Positions 21,132-24,327 of a DNA stretch of 24,327 bases are shown piece by piece. The translations under genes and the position numbers were made by a program. The stretch is taken from positions 1 to 24,327 of IMG/VR virus record IMGVR_UViG_3300044681_000560; one strand, given 5' to 3'. The notes under the pieces were generated by a model. The model saw nothing but the letters and a program-made list of their open reading frames with translations. It was not told the DNA's origin and searched no databases. This stretch comes from a virus. The first letter of the stretch is position 1. Each line of letters starts with the position of its first letter.

Positions 21132-21202
21132 AGCGGGTAAGGGGATTCGAACCCCTGACTACAACTTGGAAGGATGGCATGTTACCACTACACTATACCC
21201 GC
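21132..21202 (-). tRNA. tRNA-Gly (TCC)
   Basis: The acceptor GCGGGTA pairs with TACCCGC. The D arm is GTGT/ACAT. The anticodon loop is CTTCCAA, giving TCC, which reads GGA/GGG glycine codons. The T arm is AGGGG-TTCGAAT-CCCCT. The discriminator is T and CCA is not encoded. Two pairs of the anticodon stem (CCATC/GTTGT) are mismatched. GGA/GGT-rich fibre and collagen-like genes in this window would use such a tRNA. A perfect sigma70 promoter lies just upstream. Confidence 0.9.
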
Positions 21203-21210
21203 ATGTGTAA

Positions 21211-21245
21211 GGGAGTATTATAACTCCCTACTATTCAGTTGTCAA
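21211..21245 (-). promoter_or_regulatory. Consensus sigma70 promoter TTGACA-N17-TATAAT (tRNA-Gly)
   Basis: TTGACA (21245-21240), 17 bases, then TATAAT (21222-21217), fifteen bases before the tRNA 5' end. The -10 sits in the loop of a GGGAG/CTCCC inverted repeat (21211-21228). It could also drive read-through into the porin gene. Confidence 0.88.
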
Positions 21246-21254
21246 GTATGTATA

Positions 21255-21617
21255 TTATACCCTAGTATAGCATACATTGGCAACCCCTTGTCCGGGAGAT
21301 GCAATTTTACCAAAAGCTCCATAGGACAAGTCAAGAGATCTACCAGCAACAAAAGGTCCTCTGTCATTCACTCTTACAATTACAGACCGACCATTTGATT
21401 GATTGGTAACTTTTAATTTAGTGCCGAAGGGAAGAGATTTATGAGCGGTTGACAACCCATATGCGTTGTATCTTTCTCCATTGGCAGTAGTTTGTCCGTG
21501 ATATCCATCACCTACTCCATAATGTGATGCAAGGGAACATCCGCTTGCTGCCTTTGCTGTGATGGGTGCCAGTCCAACAAGACCAAAGGCAAGTATTGAA
21601 ATTGTTTTAAAAAGCAT
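21255..21617 (-). CDS. Secreted RlpA-like double-psi beta-barrel protein, 120 aa
   Basis: The start is set at the ATG at 21617, which gives a proper signal peptide (MLFKTISILAFGLVGLAPIT, cleaved near AKAA-S); the frame's upstream extension has no such order. The mature part is a minimal RlpA domain with SLASHYG, GYHGQTTANGERYN, PFGTKLKVTN and the signature RVNDRGPFVAGRSLDLS (D85 and E48 are candidate catalytic residues). RlpA proteins are lytic transglycosylases or peptidoglycan-binding proteins acting on denuded glycan. The SPOR domain of bacterial RlpA is absent. Cys27 and Cys116 could form a disulphide. A periplasmic wall role in infection is likely. Confidence 0.9.
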   Translation of the reverse strand: MLFKTISILAFGLVGLAPITAKAASGCSLASHYGVGDGYHGQTTANGERYNAYGLSTAHKSLPFGTKLKVTNQSNGRSVIVRVNDRGPFVAGRSLDLSYGAFGKIASPGQGVANVCYTRV

Positions 21618-21622
21618 TAAAT

Positions 21623-21700
21623 TTAATTGAATTCTACATCCCAATAGAAGGGGGGTACACCACACCTCTCGGTGGGCACCTTCCTGGGCTCTAATTTCAT
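21623..21700 (-). CDS. Possible 25-aa microprotein
   Basis: An ATG at 21700 opens a 25-codon frame (MKLEPRKVPTERCGVPPFYW, then DVEFN) ending at a TAA five bases before the RlpA ATG. It covers an unusual GC-rich island in an A+T-rich leader, and the peptide is proline-rich with Cys and Trp. A CTAAATA element (21737-21743) lies 36 bases upstream. No good ribosome site is visible. It could be a leader peptide for rlpA or a chance frame. Confidence 0.3.
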   Translation of the reverse strand: MKLEPRKVPTERCGVPPFYWDVEFN

Positions 21701-21748
21701 AATCAAAAACTCATTCTAAAAATCATTATGAGTGATTATTTAGTAATT

Positions 21749-21937
21749 CTAAAGAATGTCCGAAATATACTCTAGTGATACCACTTCAAGTTCTTCATTT
21801 TGAACTACCCATTCTTGAATTTCAAGATACAAAGCAGTTGCTTCTTTAGACTTACCATTCAAACACAATTCGTGCATTCTGTCAATTCTTCGATCAATTT
21901 CAAGTCTACACAATTCTCTCAACTCAAGTCGATTCAT
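21749..21937 (-). CDS. Small helical hypothetical protein, 62 aa
   Basis: A charged all-helical protein (MNRLELRELCRLEIDRRIDR, KEATALYLEIQEWVVQNEEL) with no membrane segment or metal site. The ATG overlaps the end of the nuclease-like gene by 14 bases, and AGGAAAG lies about nine bases upstream, so translation is coupled. Function unknown; small Leu/Glu-rich proteins like this are often regulators or inhibitors in T4-like phages. Confidence 0.65.
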   Translation of the reverse strand: MNRLELRELCRLEIDRRIDRMHELCLNGKSKEATALYLEIQEWVVQNEELEVVSLEYISDIL

Positions 21938-22352
21938 AATAATCTTTCCTGAAGTATCTCCCTAGGATATTGCTATTATAGTACCTAGGCTCTCCAGTGT
22001 CAAGGGATTCAGTTAAAACATTGTTTAGAAACAACTGTTTAGTTTCTTCGTAATTAGTTTTACCTATTGTTTTATGTAATGATAGTATGAATCTTTTAAA
22101 CTTATCCTTACCATACTTCTTTACATCTTCTTTTAATTCTGGACAGGATCCATAATACTTTTTCCAATCACTTTCCTGTTTAACTTTTCTAGACTTACCC
22201 TTCGGTTTTCTAAAAGACCAAAAATACTTTCTTCCCAAATAAATTCTGGAAGTCTCAGTGCATTCAATACGATAAACAAAACCAAAGTAATCCAATATGT
22301 CAGGTGAATCAAACACCTGTCCTTGATATATCCAAGGGTTCTCATAGGTCAT
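21924..22352 (-). CDS. GIY-YIG-like endonuclease (Seg/homing type), 142 aa
   Basis: The 'GIY-YIG' half-motifs appear as GFVYRIE (24-30) and RIYLGRKYFW (36-45), a variant with FVY and YLG. Basic KPKGKSRKVKQESDWKKYYG follows, typical of phage homing endonucleases of this class. The catalytic glutamate is probably E102 or E103 (TNYEETKQLF), and a conserved Asn appears at YYNSNILGRYF. No separate DNA-binding C-terminal domain is obvious, so it is short. It has a TTGACA-N17-TAGAAT early promoter and a GATAAATA late one. Homing or restriction-like roles are inference. Confidence 0.78.
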   Translation of the reverse strand: MTYENPWIYQGQVFDSPDILDYFGFVYRIECTETSRIYLGRKYFWSFRKPKGKSRKVKQESDWKKYYGSCPELKEDVKKYGKDKFKRFILSLHKTIGKTNYEETKQLFLNNVLTESLDTGEPRYYNSNILGRYFRKDYYEST

Positions 22353-22374
22353 AAAGCCTTTAATAATTAAGCCT

Positions 22375-22382
22375 TATTTATC
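22375..22382 (-). promoter_or_regulatory. Late promoter GATAAATA (nuclease gene)
   Basis: Minus-strand GATAAATA is 22 bases upstream of the nuclease ATG. Confidence 0.5.
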
Positions 22383-22401
22383 CTTCATCCCTAACAGAGT
22401 G

Positions 22402-22430
22402 ATTCTAACGACCTATGAGAACAATGTCAA
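22402..22430 (-). promoter_or_regulatory. Sigma70 promoter TTGACA-N17-TAGAAT (nuclease gene)
   Basis: TTGACA (22430-22425), 17 bases, TAGAAT (22407-22402) on the minus strand, just after the HAD gene stop. Confidence 0.78.
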
Positions 22431-22433
22431 GTA

Positions 22434-23831
22434 TTACTTTGTTGCCTGATAAGAACGTACCTTAGATTCACCAGTTTTCTTATCTGGTGCTACCATATGA
22501 GTTTTGATTTTCTTTGATACTGGTACATTCTTCTTCTCTTTCTCAAATGCCTTATGTACTTTGGCAGCATCATCATACATATGAACTTTGCTAGCACCAC
22601 TCTTCTTCGCAACAGCATTAGCAACCTTCACTTTCTTCTCACCAACATCACCACCCTTCATTCCACCAGTGTAGTGAATCTTTGACTTATCTACATCAAC
22701 ACCGTGCTTCTTGAGGTGTCCTTGGAATTCACTTGGTTTATCAAACTTAGAACGAGCAGTAATAAGGTGAACGTTTTGTCCTCTTGCCTGCTTTCTCTTG
22801 ATATCTTTGATTACTTTCTTATTTGGACTTGAAGTTTCCTTGAACTTCTTGGCACTCTGGAACTCACCGAAGTCATAAGAATGACCTTTCTCCAACTTAT
22901 GAGTGTTGAACTCCTGGTTACTTAAACTCTTAACTCTCTTACCAGATGAGTCCTTAACGTGAACCTTGACGTTTGGTTTGCCCTTTTTACCGTGAGAAAA
23001 CAAGGTCTCATCGACATCATATGCGTGAACTGTTTTCTTGGGTCTAGTTCCTCTTGCCTTTTCTAAAAGATATTCTTCATCTACTTTCTTTTTATTATAT
23101 TGCTTCCAAGCAGTCGCATAAGCAATTGCTCTTTCTCTATCGGTCAGTCCATCTTTGGAGTAACCTTTCTTGATATGCTTCACCATTCTTTCGAATTTTG
23201 CCCCAGGAGGTGCTTTCTCTACCAATTCCACCTCTTCCTTGGGAACACAATTTGGAACGGTCTTACCACCTTTCTTCTTTGTTCCTATTGGTTCATATCC
23301 CTTCCAACAAGGATTTGTATTCCTTAAAGTTTTTTCTTTCTTTGCTTCATCCAAAATCATTCTCATTCTATCTTTAGATGCTTCAAATTCTTCCTTCTTA
23401 TGCATTGCTTCCCAATATGAATCCCAATTCTCCTTATCTTTTTTTGCCTGCTCTCTTGATGATGGAGTAAATGAAGATGCCTTATTTCTAGTACCTTGTC
23501 CCAATGGAACTCTCTTTTTAGGACCAGATGCTGCTGCTCTTTTTGCCATTTTCTGGATTTCTGGATCTGAACCAGTTCTCTTTACACTGCCAATTGTTTT
23601 AGTTACAGGATCCCAATGTGCTTCACCAAGTTCAACTTCCTCACTGTTTACTTTAGGCAGTTTCACTGCTGCTGCCTTTTTCTTTTGGAGTTCTACTGCC
23701 TTTGGTCCTAACTGTCTTGCTGCACTTGGAGTGAGTGCTCCTGCACCAGAAGATTTCCTAACTTCAAAACTAGGAGACTTAGCTTCGTAAACTTTACTAT
23801 ATGCTTCTCTAATATTATTAAGACCAGACAT
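22434..23831 (-). CDS. Modular protein with C-terminal HAD-like domain, 465 aa
   Basis: Very Lys-rich and modular. The N-terminus (MSGLNNIREAYSKVYEAKSP) and repeated EEVEL blocks resemble T4-like cyanophage virion/internal proteins. Residues 172-198 (NPCWKGYEPIGTKKKGGKTV) and 206-247 (APPGAKFERMVKHIKKGYSK, TDRERAIAYATAWKQYNKKK) are short modules I associate with such proteins. The C-terminal part is a HAD-type fold: motif I YDVDETLF (D272, D274), motif II LITAR (T358), a Lys-rich motif III near 399-401 (GEKKVKVANAVAK), motif IV MYDDAAK (D420, D421). All catalytic elements look intact, so a phosphatase or nucleotidase acting on phage or host metabolites, or on nucleic acid ends, is possible. 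It has its own TATAAATA late promoter. Confidence 0.8.
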   Translation of the reverse strand: MSGLNNIREAYSKVYEAKSPSFEVRKSSGAGALTPSAARQLGPKAVELQKKKAAAVKLPKVNSEEVELGEAHWDPVTKTIGSVKRTGSDPEIQKMAKRAAASGPKKRVPLGQGTRNKASSFTPSSREQAKKDKENWDSYWEAMHKKEEFEASKDRMRMILDEAKKEKTLRNTNPCWKGYEPIGTKKKGGKTVPNCVPKEEVELVEKAPPGAKFERMVKHIKKGYSKDGLTDRERAIAYATAWKQYNKKKVDEEYLLEKARGTRPKKTVHAYDVDETLFSHGKKGKPNVKVHVKDSSGKRVKSLSNQEFNTHKLEKGHSYDFGEFQSAKKFKETSSPNKKVIKDIKRKQARGQNVHLITARSKFDKPSEFQGHLKKHGVDVDKSKIHYTGGMKGGDVGEKKVKVANAVAKKSGASKVHMYDDAAKVHKAFEKEKKNVPVSKKIKTHMVAPDKKTGESKVRSYQATK

Positions 23832-23852
23832 AATACTCTTACTTTTTACAAG

Positions 23853-23860
23853 TATTTATA
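23853..23860 (-). promoter_or_regulatory. Late promoter TATAAATA (modular HAD gene)
   Basis: Minus-strand TATAAATA is 21 bases before the ATG at 23831. It overlaps the T-tract of the nrdB terminator. Confidence 0.7.
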
Positions 23861-23884
23861 AAAAAAGAGGGTCCGAAGACCCTC
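23860..23884 (-). terminator. Rho-independent terminator of nrdB with UUCG loop
   Basis: GAGGGTC-TTCG-GACCCTC followed by seven T on the minus strand, four bases after the nrdB stop. The stable UUCG tetraloop and T-tract make this the clearest terminator in the window. Confidence 0.93.
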
Positions 23885-23888
23885 CAAA

Positions 23889-24327
23889 TCAAAGTTTAAA
23901 TCCTGCAAAAGTATCTGTCTTCACATCTTGCTTAATGCCACCAACAACATAAGATTCAACTTCTGTTTCTTGTGGTGCCACTTGAAGACCTTTAGAACTA
24001 ATCCAATGCTCCGTCCAAGGAAGTGGATTATTTTTAGCAGCAATATCATAAATTGGTTTGATTCCAATTGCTCTCATTCTTCGATTAGCAATCCACTCAA
24101 CATAATTGTTGAGTAGTTTATCATTCAGACCAATCATAGAACCATCTTTGAAGAGATACTGTGCCCACTCCTTTTCCTGATCTACGCAATTCCTGAAGGT
24201 AGAAATTACCCAATCTTGTTCTTCTTTAGCAATTTGCTGCATTTCCGGATCATCCCCTTCACTCCACTTATTGAGGATGTTTTGAGTAATGACAAGGTGC
24301 TGATTTTCGTCTCTTGCGATGAGAGAG
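23889..24327 (-). CDS. nrdB: Ribonucleotide reductase beta subunit, C-terminal 145 residues (cut by window edge)
   Basis: The frame continues past the ATG at 24242 to the window edge. The upstream part contains SLIARDENQHLVITQNILNK, the 'ARDE-x-x-H' diiron-ligand motif of class I RNR small subunits. Further on are KDGSMIGLN, YVEWIANRRMRAIG and NPLPWTEHWISSKG. The C-terminal tail TDTFAGFKL is the typical peptide that docks to the large subunit. It makes deoxyribonucleotides for phage DNA replication together with NrdA, which must lie outside the window. A UUCG-loop terminator directly follows. Confidence 0.95.
   Translation of the reverse strand, partial: SLIARDENQHLVITQNILNKWSEGDDPEMQQIAKEEQDWVISTFRNCVDQEKEWAQYLFKDGSMIGLNDKLLNNYVEWIANRRMRAIGIKPIYDIAAKNNPLPWTEHWISSKGLQVAPQETEVESYVVGGIKQDVKTDTFAGFKL

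Noticed and set aside
19505-21202. Integration site (att) at the tRNA genes
   Set aside because: No integrase or direct-repeat att core is visible, and T4-like cyanophages are lytic.
23170-23790. 206-codon plus-strand frame opposite the modular HAD gene
   Set aside because: It is antisense to a protein with recognisable HAD motifs; the product is hydrophobic only because it mirrors Lys-rich codons.

Overview
The window looks like part of a T4-like cyanophage genome (a cyanomyovirus of marine Synechococcus or Prochlorococcus). The evidence is a fibre/structural block with T4-type late promoters (NATAAATA), the C-terminal end of a class I ribonucleotide reductase beta subunit, two high-light-inducible proteins, a plant-type ferredoxin, phage tRNAs, and a cyanobacterial-type SLH-domain porin. 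Nearly everything is on the minus strand; only a short block at about 9.4-10.05 kb is on the plus strand. No tool was run: family names come from motifs read by eye.

Layout from left to right. (1) 1-9395: a run of structural and fibre-like genes. It holds a partial fibre gene, three small beta-rich proteins, a LamG/SPRY-like adhesin of clearly higher G+C, a collagen-like Gly-X-Gln fibre, and a long coiled-coil protein. Late promoters precede most of them, and near-identical DNA modules are shared between genes. (2) 9441-10049 (+): three small, partly nested genes, including a possible holin-like membrane protein. (3) 10046-11340: a lysis or cell-wall group with GH24 lysozyme, a YkuD-type L,D-transpeptidase and a 51-aa protein. 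(4) 11399-12871: a redox/photosynthesis operon behind a near-consensus sigma70 promoter (TTGACA-N17-TATACT). Its order is hli, 28-aa membrane microprotein, ferredoxin, hypothetical, hli, peroxiredoxin, and it ends in a good terminator. (5) 12924-18923: a glycan operon behind TTGATT-N17-TATAAT. It encodes a GDP-mannose 3,5-epimerase, two methyltransferases and five glycosyltransferase-type proteins, including a GT11 fucosyltransferase-like enzyme. (6) 19022-21202: two small proteins, an atypical tRNA with anticodon CAT, an SLH-OprB porin, and tRNA-Gly(TCC) behind a perfect sigma70 promoter. (7) 21255-22352: a secreted RlpA-like protein, a small hypothetical protein and a GIY-YIG-like nuclease. 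(8) 22434-24327: a modular protein with a C-terminal HAD-type domain, and the end of nrdB.

How it may fit together (inference). Host-type sigma70 promoters would switch on the redox, glycan, tRNA and nuclease genes early. The late promoters would switch on fibres, lysis genes and, unexpectedly, the porin. The glycan operon could build a methylated, L-galactose- or fucose-containing sugar on the host surface or on virion fibres. Together with the porin and the two cell-wall proteins, this gives the window several independent ways to remodel the cyanobacterial envelope. The most notable items are the porin, the GME-led glycan operon, the promoters embedded in hairpins, and the modular HAD protein.
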